Source: Dipylidium caninum (Eukaryota; Platyhelminthes; Cestoda; Cyclophyllidea; Dipylidiidae). From it: 64,000 bases of DNA. Both the position numbers and the translations under genes were made by a program. Positions 13,324 through 25,460 of the stretch are shown here, one piece after another; position 1 is the first letter of the stretch; the number at the start of each line of letters is the position of its first letter. Location: assembly GCA_017562135.1 (NCBI GenBank), contig QEYB01000290.1:248001-312000 (forward strand). The letters are read 5' to 3'. Under the pieces are notes generated by a model, which searched no databases, was not told where the DNA came from, and saw nothing but the letters and a program-made list of their open reading frames with translations.

Positions 13324-15504
13324 GTGCTAACTTATGGAACACTCTTCGCCCGTTTTTCTCCCACCGACAAGACGACTTTGGTCAGGGCATTACAAGTGGG
13401 GGGACTCGACGGATATGGTGGCAACAGCACCTCCCGACGACAAGTGGGCATGTGCGGCGACGGCCTGAATGATTGTGGTGCTCTCAAAGCCGCCCATGTC
13501 GGAATCGCGTTGAGTGACTGTGAGACCAGCATCTCTGCTCCTTTCACTTCGCGATCTCAGAATATCCTTAGCGTAACGCACATTCTCAGGTCAGTCTTCT
13601 TAAATAAATCCATTTCAGAAAGTATCTAGAAAAGTCACGGTTTTTCACTACCAACAATTCCGTTTACTTAAAAATCTCCGATAAGTAGTACATAGAGCTT
13701 CGAGGGCCTTAATGGTTTCCTGGAGCGCAAAGGCAGCACTACACCAGCAATGATCGCCTATTGTAGGGAGGGACGATGCTCTCTGTCAACGGCGATTGGA
13801 GCATTCAAGTTCATAGTCCTCTACAGTTTCGTCCAGTTCTTCACTGTTCTCATTCTCTACCACGCAAGTCCACTTTATATCCACGTCTGGTTTTTCTATC
13901 ACCCACCCATACTGACGACCTGACCCAACCATCTTCTCCACTGATCATTTTAGATCACCAACACACTAACTGACGCTGAATACCTGATTATCGACTTCTT
14001 CTTCGTTGCGCTCCTCTCTGTCTCTTGTACGTCGAGAAAGCAATTTATTAGTTTGGTTTTTCAATCGGTGGACAGAAATGTGGAGGCTTTAAAAGAAAAC
14101 GACGTTTCATGCATTTTTAGATGCCCTGACCCGACCATGGAAGAAGTTGGAGCCCAGAACAGTTCTCGTTAGACTTATTACTTGCTCAAATCTCGTTTCT
14201 ATTTTCGCCCATCTCTTCATCGCGGTGGTTTCTCAGGTCGTAGTGTGTATAAGCGTGCAACATCAGCCATGGTAGGTGAAATAGCTGATGATATCCAATT
14301 CCACCGATATTTACATAGGTGGAAACCGTTTGAGTCCTCAGAAAACCGCCTCGATATTGCTGGATCCTTTGAAGGGACCAGTCTTTTCTACTTCACCTGC
14401 TTCCAATGCGCCTTCGTCTGTATTGTGGTTGCCAAGGGCCCACCATTTCGGGCACATATTTACAGCAACAGTGAGTTGAAAATATACGTTTTCAGTGATT
14501 ATAATTCCAGAGTTTTTCTTCCTCAGCATTATAAGCCTCGTGGCCTTCACCGTTGGATTGATACTTTTCCCTTTCCATTGGGCACAGGTTGTCTATTCAT
14601 TAGCTAGAACCTGTTACTGAAATCGAGTTAAGCAAGGACCTTTTTTGTAGCTTCTTCCCCTGCATGAACCTAACGATGCGGGAATTCAAAAGTACACCTT
14701 CTCCATTGGCTTGATTATAGCGGCCCTTCTCTACTTCATAATGACTATTACTGTCGAGAAGATAATTGACATGATTGGCTAGAAGAGCACAAGGCTCAGC
14801 TCAACTTGCCCCACGAACAGGCATCTACCAATTTGTGACATCGAACGATGATAGCGGTCTTCAAACCCAGAGTTAATCAACCATTTTCATACCTTCTTAC
14901 GTCTATTTTATGATTCTATTTTTCAACTTTACAGTCAATAACTCAGTTAAAATTCGTTTCTGCATTCTTTCGTTTACGACCAGTTACCGCAGCAGAAGAA
15001 GGCCACTTTAGGTGGTGTAGCGCGGTCTCATGTGGCGACAAATTACAGTTTTGCGCTGCTCGAGTCCTCCTTACCCGTATCCATATTAAATGCCTGAAGA
15101 ATGACTTGTGTTAATCTTCGAAAATATCGGATATTTATTTTAATCGGAAGAGCCAAAGGAAGAGCGCTTCGACATGCACAAGCAATATAATGTTATATTG
15201 CCTAATCACCTAGGTGCTTATTGCGAAATCTGTGTCGCTATACTAATATAGAGTAGGTTAAAGAATGACACAAGAGTAAAAAAAGTTTGAGAGGCTAGTG
15301 ACTTCCACAGTATAGTGAAAAAAAAATTAACTTTCAGACGCCTCGGAAAACATATTTTGGATCCTTCTCAAATAGCTTCGTGAACATACCCTCGACTAAT
15401 GACTAGAGGAGCTAACATTGTATACAAAAAAGAGGCACAGAAAACAGTGCAAATAAATATCATACTCGAGATCACATTCTTTACAACGTAGGGACAAAAA
15501 AAAG

Positions 15505-16663
15505 TTACATAAAGTCGTCGGAATCGTAGCCATCCTCATTGGATCGCATCTTATCAGCAACAAAGATACGGTCGTACGAGCGTTTATCGGCTTCCGCCTG
15601 GCGATGTCGCTCTGCCTCACGTTCCGCTCGTAGCCGATCACGACGAGCGGCGCGGGCCCGCTGACGCAAGCGCTCATCACGAGCCTCTCGCTCTGCCTGG
15701 AGGGCGGGTGCCACCACAGTAGTTTGAGTGCGTTCCAGCCGGCGAAGCACCTCGCCCGCGCGCTTTGCCACCACTGTCCGACGAACATTTTTGCCGTTAT
15801 GGAAACCTACCTGGCCCACATCCATATCGGCCGTCTTCTTAAGATTCTCCCACATGGTGTATACTATTGTCACGTCATTTTGTTTGCAACCCTATCGGCC
15901 GAAAAGATTTTAAAAAGTGGGATTAGTGAAGAGCACCCTACAAATGGATTTCAAATAAAGACTTTTTTGTAGAAAACACTAATCAGACAACTTGCCACGA
16001 GATTCACAGACAAAATAACACAAATAAGAGTTACATATAAGGGGGACGTAAAGTTCAACGCGATACAGAATAATTTCCGTTAGTCGGGTTTAAAGTAGAA
16101 GGAATGGGAACCTAAATTCCATTTGGATGAAAATTAAAAATCATAACCAAAAAGTGGAGGTTGAGAGAAAGTGTTCAAGTAGACTAAAATGAAGGGGACT
16201 GTGACGATGATGCATAAAAAGCATTAGAGTCTTAAAAAGAGAATAATTGTAAAAATGCTCGTTTAGGTAACTAGTACATGGCGGTACGCTAGGTCCTACA
16301 GAGATTCAGAGGGCTATCACATGTGAGATCCATAGAGAAATATAAATTATCCGCGGTAGTAAGAGACAATTTAAGCAACAATTCAACTCTCATAATTCAC
16401 ATTAGAGTTGGCTACTTGCTCACCATTATGCTGTTCTGTTTGCAAAGCTGGGCACAGTCTTGGATAACGACTTCTGGGACATCATCCAATGTTTCGCCTT
16501 CCCGAAGGCGAAGGTAAACATGCGCGGAGGACATTTTATCAACATGGAACCACACATCTTCGGGCCACCCCCACTTTATTAACTCGTCGTTTTCTTGCTT
16601 ATCCGCACCCATGTATATCACATACGGGGGTGAAACAAGCTCACACGTATAGTAAAAAACCAT
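15505..16663 (-). CDS. CCDC25: CCDC25, coiled-coil domain protein 25 (NFACT-R family)
   Basis: Orthologue of CCDC25, a small protein with an NFACT-R (DUF814) domain; in vertebrates it is also known as a membrane-associated DNA sensor. Exon 1 runs 16663 to 16424 and begins [19 protein letters not shown], followed by [20 protein letters not shown], the family core. Exon 2 runs 15891 to 15505 and begins [12 protein letters not shown], then [16 protein letters not shown], a charged Arg/Glu-rich coiled coil, and the conserved acidic end DGYDSDDFM. The junction (NSIM then GCKQ) is phase 0 with GTGAGC donor and GATAG acceptor. The spliced product is 208 residues, the same length as human CCDC25. No lesion is seen. 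The gene is tail-to-tail with the ATPase pseudogene, about 720 bases from its stop. Confidence 0.95.
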
Positions 16664-19432
16664 ACTCGCGCCGCCTGTGCCAAAGGATCAGCCCTGAAAC
16701 GAAATTGCTAGGTCACCATTGGTTTGGTGGACAGTAGTAGCAATATCATCATTAAAATTGGCAAGATATTATTCCTGAGTTTTTATAAGTAATGCTCCAT
16801 TTTCGCAACACGATTTTTTTGAATTTCGTTTTGTCCGCGATAGTATTATCGGGCACATTTGAAAATATTTATCTTTTGTGATATTTCAAACAGTTGTAAT
16901 GTATTTCCCCGCTAGAGCTGACATTGCATTATCCCACACCTTTTGCATGACAATAGAAGGGCAACCGCTCTTCCCACCCACCTTTTCAAAACCCTCTAAT
17001 GGCGCCACCTTGTAGCCCAATTCATTACACGTACCACCTACTCACAAACTGATCCATAACCTTTACACTTTGACATGAACACTCGAATGCCTACCTCTCA
17101 GCTATACCAACCCTCGCAACACACAAGGTAATGAAAGACAAGCATGCGCTGCCCCAACCCCCCACCACCCATGACGGACCTGCCGCCCGTTTCAGTAATC
17201 CCACATAACGACCCCCGCCTCAACTCCGAAACATTTTTTCTGCGTAGCGAATAATTTCACGGCGTGATAAGAAGGAAACCATTTGATATAGGTACTTTGG
17301 ACAGTCGTAGTCCCGACGAGACCTACCCGCCGCACTAAACTCAATAACAGACACCAGTATCACACACTGGTCAACGAACATACCAGGCTTTTGAAATCTT
17401 TACCAGATTCATGCACACACGCCACAATCATAGTGTTCGAGGTAAGACGATTGAAGACTATGCGACTTTCAATAATGCCGAAAGGGACAGACGACGACTG
17501 ACGCCTCCCCTTAACGCAATCATTCAGTTCATTCAAACAGACGATGAAAACATTTCACAGTATTTCCATCACATTAATGGAAGCGAAGAGAATAGCAAAG
17601 CATTACATATGGCCCCTACTGCCATTCTGGATGTAATACCCAATACTGTCCAAATAGTCAATGTACGACAAATCTTACCGAAGCCTTGACTAGAACATCT
17701 TTGACCTGTACACATCGCTACCAAGCCTAGTACTAACGATCAAGGAATTAACATAAAACACAAAGGCACGAAGTCATCCGCTTTTACCACGAAGTGCCAA
17801 AATCTAGTTAAATGTCAAGCACATCGTCTGAATGACGCGGTTAAAAAGTTGTCACGTCAAAAAAATCCCAACGTACACCAGTTAAGTGGCGTTTGTATCC
17901 TATATTCCCGAATGTTCTGCTTAGAGTAAGGCCACTAACAGTTGAACATAAGAGACAAACCACAGTAAGGGCAGGATGCTTTAAAAACAATGATGAGGCT
18001 AGTGTTAACGTGCAAGACTTGAAATTAAAAACAAGACAGCCATTTTTAAAGATAAGAAAATATCAGTGATGTAGATTCATCGGAAGGCAATCGCGAGGAG
18101 GTAGAAACCCCAAAACGGCGCAAAAGGCGTGGTTGGAGGAAGCGCAACCTCGGTCTAAAGGGCATCAAATTAGATAGATAGAAAGATCTCGCCTCTTTTA
18201 CGTACTTTAATAACAAGCAGTCAAATTATATCGTTAGTCAAGGATAAAGATTATTTCCATCATATTGCGATCGAAAGCATTCATTTGTTAATGGCCAAGA
18301 ATTTAAATTAAACCCTTTGATCCACCTGTCACAAAGCATTCATTTTGCAGCTACTTCTGAAGCAATTTTAAATAGCCTCAACGATTAAATTATTTGGCAA
18401 ATAACAAAACAGCGGTGACAACTGTGGAGCACCATGGAAGGAGTATACTTGGTGGAAATATTTACTTTCAGAAGCATTAATAAAATGGCGTTGAAATAGA
18501 TAACCAAGTAATCAAACCACCGACATCTCCCCTTTTCAAACTCAGGACTTTTTAAATGAATTCCAGGTGTTAGTGAGTTGATTAACAGAAAAAATGATAA
18601 TAGTGATAATAATAAAGATTTAATAGGTCATACTTTGAGGCAGAATATTCGATTTCAGAAATGTGAGCAGAAAAGGATTACAATGTGAGAAAGGAGTAAA
18701 TTTAGGGGGTTACTAAAAGAGATTCATACAACTAACTGGAGTACTCATGCAGCACATCTGCTAAAGCGACTACCATTTAATTGAATTCACGATAATCAAA
18801 TCTGGCCAAACACACAAAAAACAAAAAGGATGGTGGCACAGATCAAATAAAATAGTTCAACGGAAAATCGTATAGTAATCTAAGGGATACTTCAGTCACC
18901 GAAAAGGGTCACATGCGGCCAACACTAGTTGAAAGACGAAAAAGATTTGTTACGCTTCATTATTGGAAAATTAACTATTCTTGGACTTCAGAATAGCGTG
19001 AAGCCAAACATTAGAAGCGTTTAGAATAAAAAGACAAAAGAAGGTGCGCAATCAAAAGCTGTACCGCATGTTCCGCAAATGATAAAAGAATCTACAGCCT
19101 AAAATCAATAATAATTAAATAGGTAACAGAAGAAACGTTGATGAATATTTTCTTCTTGGTGATTTTGTTTCCGCAGCAATAAATGCTTGCCCAACATTAA
19201 CGCCGTCAATGAAATAAAATAAAGTACTTTCAGTAGAAATCAAATAACCTAAAATAGCATGATAACCGGGATTGGCGATAAAACAAACAAATTGAGATGG
19301 AGACTAAAAAATAGCATTACGCAAAGTAAGATCATATCAAAACGTATCCAATTATAATGAAATAAAACAAACCAAATTATCGTTGGTTCTTGAATTGGCC
19401 GCTGTATCCCGATCCGCCGTGACGTATGTCTC
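16664..19432. other. Intergenic, no gene recognised
   Basis: About 2.8 kb, AT-rich from 18.2 kb on. A 92-codon plus-strand frame at 17,411-17,689 shows no motif I know and no flanking splice logic. Positions 16,920-17,340 are pyrimidine-rich and a little different in composition from the flanks. Confidence 0.45.
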
Positions 19433-20211
19433 CTAACAAGAATCTGATTTACTTGGAAATGAAGAAAACAAATTAAAATTTTTGAGTACAATGTGTATAT
19501 ACCGTAGAGCAAGAGTTGATCGAGTACAAGTTTGTGCTGCAAAAGAAACAAGAGATGCAAGACCAGCCAGGAGGACGAAGTAGAACCCGCCAGAGAAGGA
19601 AATCGAGAAGGCGTCCATTTTTTTGGTTGCATTCTTAATAAAATGCCTAGTTTCCTCAATAGAAGTGAGAGTGGGAATGGCCAACTGTTGTTTCATCGTT
19701 TCGATTTGAAATTGACTGATAGAGGATGCGGCCCAGTACATCAATCCAAGACAAACACAATTGATGAAAACTATGGGTGTAGAATTTTTAGTGCACAGGA
19801 AACTCAACATACTACAACAAACTTCCAGAGCTCCTCTCCGGCGAACTCTTTTGATAAAAGCAAAATTTAAGTTCAAGTTCGTGAACAACTGAAATAAGGA
19901 GCATAAAAATGAGAAAAATATAAGTGCGAGGCAGCAGTACAGCATGACAACCGAATCAGGAGTGACACATTTTCGGAGGGTATCTATGTCGACTTCATTA
20001 ATATATAACTGAATAACGTACATACCAATAAATTTTTGCTTGTCCTTACTATCAGGTGTAACGTAAAATGGAAATATGTCTTGGAAGCCGATGGAGTTAA
20101 TTTGCACGGGGCATCCTTCAATGTGAAGGTTGCCTTTAAAACGGTAGCGCCGCACAAAAGTAGGGTGGCCAGGAGATTTGACGAAAAAGAAAGACTGCCG
20201 ACTCGTCGCAT
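19433..20211 (-). CDS. TMEM127-like four-pass membrane protein, one likely frameshift
   Basis: The predicted protein has four hydrophobic segments in the TMEM127 layout (TMEM127 is an endosomal/lysosomal regulator of mTORC1 signalling). Resemblances by eye: a LHIEG stretch followed by a Cys in the first loop; KCVTPDSVVMLYCC leading to FLCSL in segment 2; IKRVRRR; GLMYWAASSI in segment 3, like the family's FSYWASE; and ISFSGGFYFVLLAGLAS in segment 4. The likely start is the ATG at 20211 (MRRVGSLSFSSNLLATLLLC). That frame leads into segment 1, then shifts at a short A run (T run on the plus strand near 20135-20137) into the frame carrying the rest. One base missing there would join LCGATVLK to GNLHIEG with spacing like human TMEM127. 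After TRSTLALR a GTATAT donor is possible and a last exon may lie near 19,380-19,435, so the C-terminus is uncertain. The family call is moderate. Confidence 0.55.
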
Positions 20212-21183
20212 GAAGAGCGGAGCTGTGCGAGAAGTTCGTAAGCCTATAACAGAAAATTAAGCCCAGGAGTTCTGTTACCGCTCCGAGAAGACATAACCCA
20301 CAAGTGAGAGAAGAAAAGAAGCCAACCAACTAAATCGTAGAACTTTGGTCAGTATATTAATTCAATCATCCTAAAATGGAATAGGGCACGAATTTTGTAA
20401 ATTAACCAGCTGTTCTGTATATACAAAAGCAAAAGTGCGTCGAAAATAATGTGTTCAAAACCAAAGTTCTGGGGGGTAAAAGAGATTGGTATTTTTATGA
20501 TTGTACTGCGCAAAAAGCCATACTTATAGGTGTACGAGTCGATAATGCACACAACGTAGTGCGTTCTTTTATTAATATAGTCTGTAACCTGTGGGGTAGC
20601 CCAAATCTTACTTGCATAATAGCGTTGCCAATGCAAAATTTGTTGCAGCCATATACGACTAAAGCAAATTTCAGTCTAATATTGTCGCAATAACCACATA
20701 TAATTATCTACGTACCTTACAGTTGTATTGTCTTCAATTTGTTCCTGATTGTTCTTATAGGTCAGGTCATTTGGGTTGTCTAATCGGTAACGGCAAGCCT
20801 TCTTTACGTTTCTCTGTGACACTTTATTTCTGTGTCCTAGAGAGCCTAAAATTAACGCGAACACTTGTGTTACTTGTTCAATCAGTTAAATGGCCTTCGA
20901 CCTATCATGCGGAGCAACGCATTCGAAAAGTTTTCTCGTGACGCGCTCGCCGCATATGGCCCCCCTTCTTGTTTTGACGTTGCTTTAAATACCACTTGCT
21001 TAGTAATATCTACCTTCTCCTAACTTGCCTCTAGTTTCCTTGTTTAGCGTAAGTTTTAAACTTGAAGCCTGTTAATCGGGGTTATGATATCTCTTAAACT
21101 ATGTGAGTTAATGCATTATTAATCATCTTCGAAATATATATCATATTTCTACAGAGCCTATTACAAGGTACTTAAAAAGTATA

Positions 21184-22630
21184 ATGTCTGCTGAGGAACT
21201 TGATGATATTGCTGTGGAGAACTTCCGTACATATCTCCGATTTCCTACTGTTCATCCCGATCCTGATTATACCTCTGCTATCAACTGGTTGCGCAATGAA
21301 GGCGTCAAAATTGGTCTTGATTGCTTTTTAACCGAACCCATTCCTAACAATCCAGTTCTCGTGATGCGTTGGCTCGGTAGCTGCCCTTCACTTCGATCGA
21401 TTATGCTTAATTCCCACATGGATGTTGTCCCTGTTGAAAGAGTTAAATGGTCCTACGACCCATTTGGTGCCATAATGGATTCTAATGACAATATATTTGG
21501 AAGGGGAGCACAGGTACTTTTTACCTTCCCCTCGTGATCTTCCATTTACGAATTATTAGGATATGAAATCAGTCGGAATCCAACATCTTGAATCAGTTCG
21601 CCGACTTAAACTGGAAGGTTTCGTTCCAAGACGGACTATCTACCTCACCTTTGTTCCAAATGAAGAGGTTGGTGGAGCTTGTGGAATGGAACCCTTTGTT
21701 GGGGGTGTGAAGCCAAGTCCTACTGCGCCGAACGAAATCAGCTTTGCTGACATGAATGTGGGTCTTTGTCTTGACGAAGGGATGAGTTCTTCACTTCCAG
21801 ACCTTTTTTACGTGTTCTATGAAGAACGTTCACCTTGTTGGGTCGAATTTCGAATCCCCGGAAATGTGGGCCATGGATCTAGGTTCATCGAAAATACTGC
21901 AGTCGAGAAGCTCAATCGTTTGTTGACCAGGTAATTTAATCAATCCCCATATTTCCGTCTTGGTAGGCTTTTAGCCTTCCGCCAGTCGCAAAAGGATAAA
22001 CTGGAATCTATGGGTGGGGGTGATATGGTTTTGGGTAACGTTGTGACTTGCAACATCAATATCATCAGGGGCGGGGTTGCAATTAACATTGTCCCATCGG
22101 AATTTAAGATCATGGTCGATTTTCGTCTTCCACCCACTTTGAACTTCAATACATTCGAAGAGCAGCTTAATAAGTGGGTGACAGAGTCTGGCGAAGGTAT
22201 TCAGGTTTGTGAAGAAATTTGCCTTAAGTGTAATTATACGAAAATTTGGTTCTTACATTAGATGGCGAATCTATTATGATAGGTCAATTACATACGGGAG
22301 GATATGTCGACCTCTCTACCTGGTGGATTATCAAAACCGTGCGATATGAACGACCCGATTCTTAAAGCTATGAGAGGTGCGGCGCGTTCGGTTGGAGCAG
22401 AGATAGAAATGGGAATCGCTTACGGTTCTACTGATGCCCGATTTCTGCGTCGATGGCACACTCGGAATGTTGGAAAGGCACCGATTAGAGCTTTCGGATT
22501 TTCACCTATGTGTGATACCCCTCCTCTTCTTCATGATCATGATGAGTATTTGAACAAGAAAGTATTCCTTAAGGGTATCGAGGTATTCAAACAGCTCATT
22601 TCTGAAATTGCTATGATGAATGATATCTAA
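21184..22630 (+). CDS. ACY1: Aminoacylase-1 (M20 metallopeptidase family)
   Basis: Hydrolyses N-acetylated amino acids to free amino acid and acetate in the cytosol (EC 3.5.1.14). Four exons: 21184-21513, 21560-21930, 21967-22204, 22283-22630, all in phase, giving 428 residues (human about 408). Introns are 46, 36 and 78 bases. Zinc and catalytic landmarks in order: NSHMDVVP (first metal His/Asp), GRGAQDMK across the exon 1/2 junction, VPNEEVGG (catalytic and metal Glu), then GNVGHGS and IIRGGVAINIVPSE of the dimerisation domain, and LLHDHDE near the C-terminus (last metal His). The chosen ATG gives MSAEELDDIAVENFRTYLRF, the expected start. A CTACAG acceptor-like site lies about 30 bases upstream, so the 5' UTR may be spliced or trans-spliced. 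The last exon is slightly divergent (TDARFLRRWHTRNVGKAPIR). No lesion is visible. Confidence 0.93.
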
Positions 22631-23529
22631 CAATCCCTCTTATTAGGTGGATTTTGTCGTCGCAAAACTTTGCAGTTGTAGCTGCGGTGTTGTATGAATT
22701 TTTCTTGTCACAATTGAATACATCAAATTTCCGATTGTCATTCTTAGTTGTGCCTTATGGGTCATTGCGTATAAGCTGTTTAGGTCAAAGCCTCTAGCTT
22801 AAGTAACCTATAAAGCGCATGTGCCGTAAGAAGCAACGTTCGATAAAACCGACATGGAAATAGGCTCGTGTACCAATGAAGAGTGTAGCCAACTGTGTAA
22901 ACTATTTTTTACGTTGAAATCTCGGACGAGTTTTGCGGCCATAATCTTGCCTGTGGCCACGTCTGTCCGAGCATTGGCCTGTAAGCTATCGCTACGCGTA
23001 ACAGGTAGCGGCTTGGTGGAGTGCTCTACTTTTTCATCCTCTAAAACTGCGAAGTGTGAACCCAAGCTCCGGGTGCGACGAGAGTGGGATGTGTCAAGGT
23101 TTCCTGCCAAGGTGTGGTCGCGTTTGGCGATCCCAAGAGTTGGTACTTGATTGGAGGGAAGGTGGAAAGCTGCAAGACAGAATTTTTTCTCTCGGATTCG
23201 GATCGTCCTTGTCTATACGAAAATTTTAATCTTCCAACCCTTATTGCAAAATTTACTATTGCAAGGCTATACTGGGGATCGGGGTGAGGTAGGTTTTCTG
23301 AAAAGAATTTATTTGAGTCTACATTACAAATTTAGGCGACGCACAGAAAGAAAAGATGCAATTAACTTCCATCAAATTTACCATATCTAGCCACGGCCCT
23401 TTATAGAATGCAGTAGACCATATCGAAAGAACTTTTTTATGAAAGCGGACACATTGAGCCGTACAGCCCGGTTCTTCCGAGCCAAGAGTTACTACGTGAC
23501 TGTGCTGTCCGGTCGACTGGATTTATGTA
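22631..23529. other. Intergenic between ACY1 and mariner copy 1
   Basis: About 0.9 kb with no convincing exon or RNA gene. Open frames at 22,808-23,390 on both strands have no recognisable motif. Confidence 0.45.
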
Positions 23530-24736
23530 TAAAGTCTACCGGAAAGTTCCGTTTGGTAATGTGACAAAAAATTTCGACAGGTAGCACATGTTTACTGGGC
23601 ACACGTTCGGCTATTTCCTTCTCAGTTAATGTACACGCACTGACGTAGTAAATAACTAGAACAAAGTTTACTCACGTTGGTCTTAAATGTGAAGCGATAG
23701 TCTATGGCACCGTATTTTATACGAATTTTAACAAGAAAGAAATTCCGCAGAAGCATGGAAAAATTTAGTGAAAGTGTTTGTTAAAAGGCACATTTTTTGA
23801 CGTGCCGTGTAAAAGATGGTTCGAAAAAGTCGAAAGAGGTGATTTCGATCTTTCTGATGGGCCGTGTTTTGGATGATCATCTTTGATAGACGACGCTGTT
23901 ATTGAGACCACGTTGGAACCGCATCCTCTTCTGACAGCATCGATGATTGCATAATGGCTCCATTTAGCTGGCCAATCTGAGCCCATCTTTGGGAAATAGG
24001 GTTCGTATAGTTGGGTGCCACTTGAAAGAACTCTGAAGAATTCGGCTGACTGAGTCGTCCTGTGTATTTCTCTGCTTGTTGGGGAAAAATTCAGGCCCTT
24101 CTTGAAAGAGTGGATTATTTACGGCAATTTCGTACGGAAAGGGGCAAATTGTGAGCCCGGAGACGCTGACTCTTACCTCTTTAAGCCAAATTTATGTAGG
24201 AATAAAGGGTTTTTTGTGGTGTGTAGGTTGGAAATTCCATGACCAGTGCATTATGAGCTTTTAAAACCAAACGAAAAAGTCATTTCGAAGAACTAGTGTC
24301 AGCAAGCGGATAATTTGATGACACAAGTCAACGAAAAGAGGCCGAAGATGTTCAAGAAGAAGGATACCACGCTGAATCATGGTAATGCCAGATCGCATTC
24401 TACTTTAGAGACTTGTCAAAAAATTGCACAATTAGACTAGAAAATCCTGTCGCATCCACCATATTCCCCGAACTTAGCGTTCACCCTCCCCGACTATCGC
24501 TCTCTTTTGTCCTTACAAAATTGTATGTAGGTCAATAAATCATAATCAAAACAAGCCCTTGTCAAATCTTTCGGATTGCAAAATTAAATTTCAAAAAATT
24601 GGCTATACAAATTGACCCCACGATGGCATCAAGTCATAAATAAAATTGGTGATTATATTACTCAATGAAGTATACTGGCGGTAAAGACTTTTTATTTCAT
24701 TCTAGAAAAACAGACAGGACTTTCCGGTAGACTTGA
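23530..24736 (+). mobile_element. Mariner transposon, dead, with terminal inverted repeats
   Basis: The element is about 1.2 kb, the normal mariner size. The ends match as inverted repeats: 23,530 reads TAAAGTCTACCGGAAAG and the reverse complement from 24,736 reads TCAAGTCTACCGGAAAG, with similarity running about ten bases further. A TA dinucleotide flanks each end (23,528-23,529 and 24,737-24,738), the expected mariner target duplication. Transposase remnants, in several frames with stops: KRWFEKVERGDFDLSDGP (helix-turn-helix end) near 23,810; HYELLKPNEKVIS and later GNARSHSTL, the decayed HDNARPH block, near 24,250-24,400; HPPYSPNLA near 24,455. The frames are broken several times, so no active transposase is possible. 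Confidence 0.9.
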
Positions 24737-25460
24737 TAGAAGCACACTAAGTGGAACTATGTGGCGGTGGTTAGTCTTAAAGGTGGTGCGGTGCCGGTTA
24801 TGCCACTAGTAGACAAAGTAACGATCACTCGAAGGTGAGCAGTAAAGGCAAAGTGTAATGACTTCGTCATGAACGCTGTTCATGAAGAAGTCATTGAACC
24901 CTTCGTTGGCTGGCATCTGACTTTTCAGCTCCAGGATAGCGGTGTCATGCTAGCTTAAAATGCGATTACGAATGGATGCGGTATTAACTCTGAGAAGAAT
25001 CCGAGAGTGATAGCGATGGCAGTGGCGGTGGAAAGAGTTAGGTGGTCTCAGATCAAGTGACATCGTGGTCGTCAAACATATACAACATAGTCGTTTTAAC
25101 GTAACGACTAAGGGTGGGATTTTCTTACCACATTCTACGTCAGATTCTTGAGAAATGAGAATAAAATCCTTCTTCACGGAGGTCTGAAGTTCTTCCTCAA
25201 AGTCCATTGAGTCTTTTTACTCCAACTATAAAAGACTGCTTATTCGCGAGACTACCAGCCTCCAGCAATGTCTGCTTTTTGAAGTGTTAGTGCATTTGGG
25301 TTGGCAACTATGCGGTTAGTTATTTCACACTTTTTTTTCATTCCGTTAACGTATTTACACCGTCTAACTTATATTTCCTCCTCTAGTTTGTACTCCTATC
25401 TCTCATTTAGCAACAAAACTGTATCGTTTAACTGTGTAGTTTTTTTTATCCCAATTTGAA

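Larger units (their letters stand above)
5568..14782 (+). pseudogene. P5B-type ATPase (ATP13A2-5 family), disrupted
   Basis: Relative of endolysosomal P5B ATPases (polyamine/cation transporters). I can place 21 exons: 5568-5735, 5770-5828 (uncertain), 5859-6017, 6058-6199, 6268-6402, 6444-6510, 6545-6679, 7569-7894, 8613-8813, 8852-9066, 9147-9222, 9277-9492, 9700-9931, 11680-12041, 13324-13589, 13767-13863, 13954-14026, 14121-14271, 14319-14470, 14511-14587, 14651-14782. Nearly all join in phase. Family marks in order: LVPGD and LTGES (actuator domain), VVLRTGF with ILYP, the P5B signature PPALP, the phosphorylation site, KGAPE, VMATGDN, MCGDGLND and the C-terminal membrane helices. Lesions: TGA at 5664-5666 after FYW in the N-terminal membrane segment; TAA at 8718-8720 where a Tyr normally precedes AQxRL; GCA at 8852-8854, so DKTGT reads DKAGT; and the donor after 9492 reads ATGAAA instead of GTGAAA. 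The start exon is not found. Another possible stop (TAA near 5866) depends on an uncertain splice. All four main lesions are substitutions, so this looks like a recent pseudogene rather than indel error. Confidence 0.85.

Noticed and set aside
17411..17689. 92-codon plus-strand frame
   Set aside because: No family motif, no splice partners, composition like the flanking non-coding DNA.
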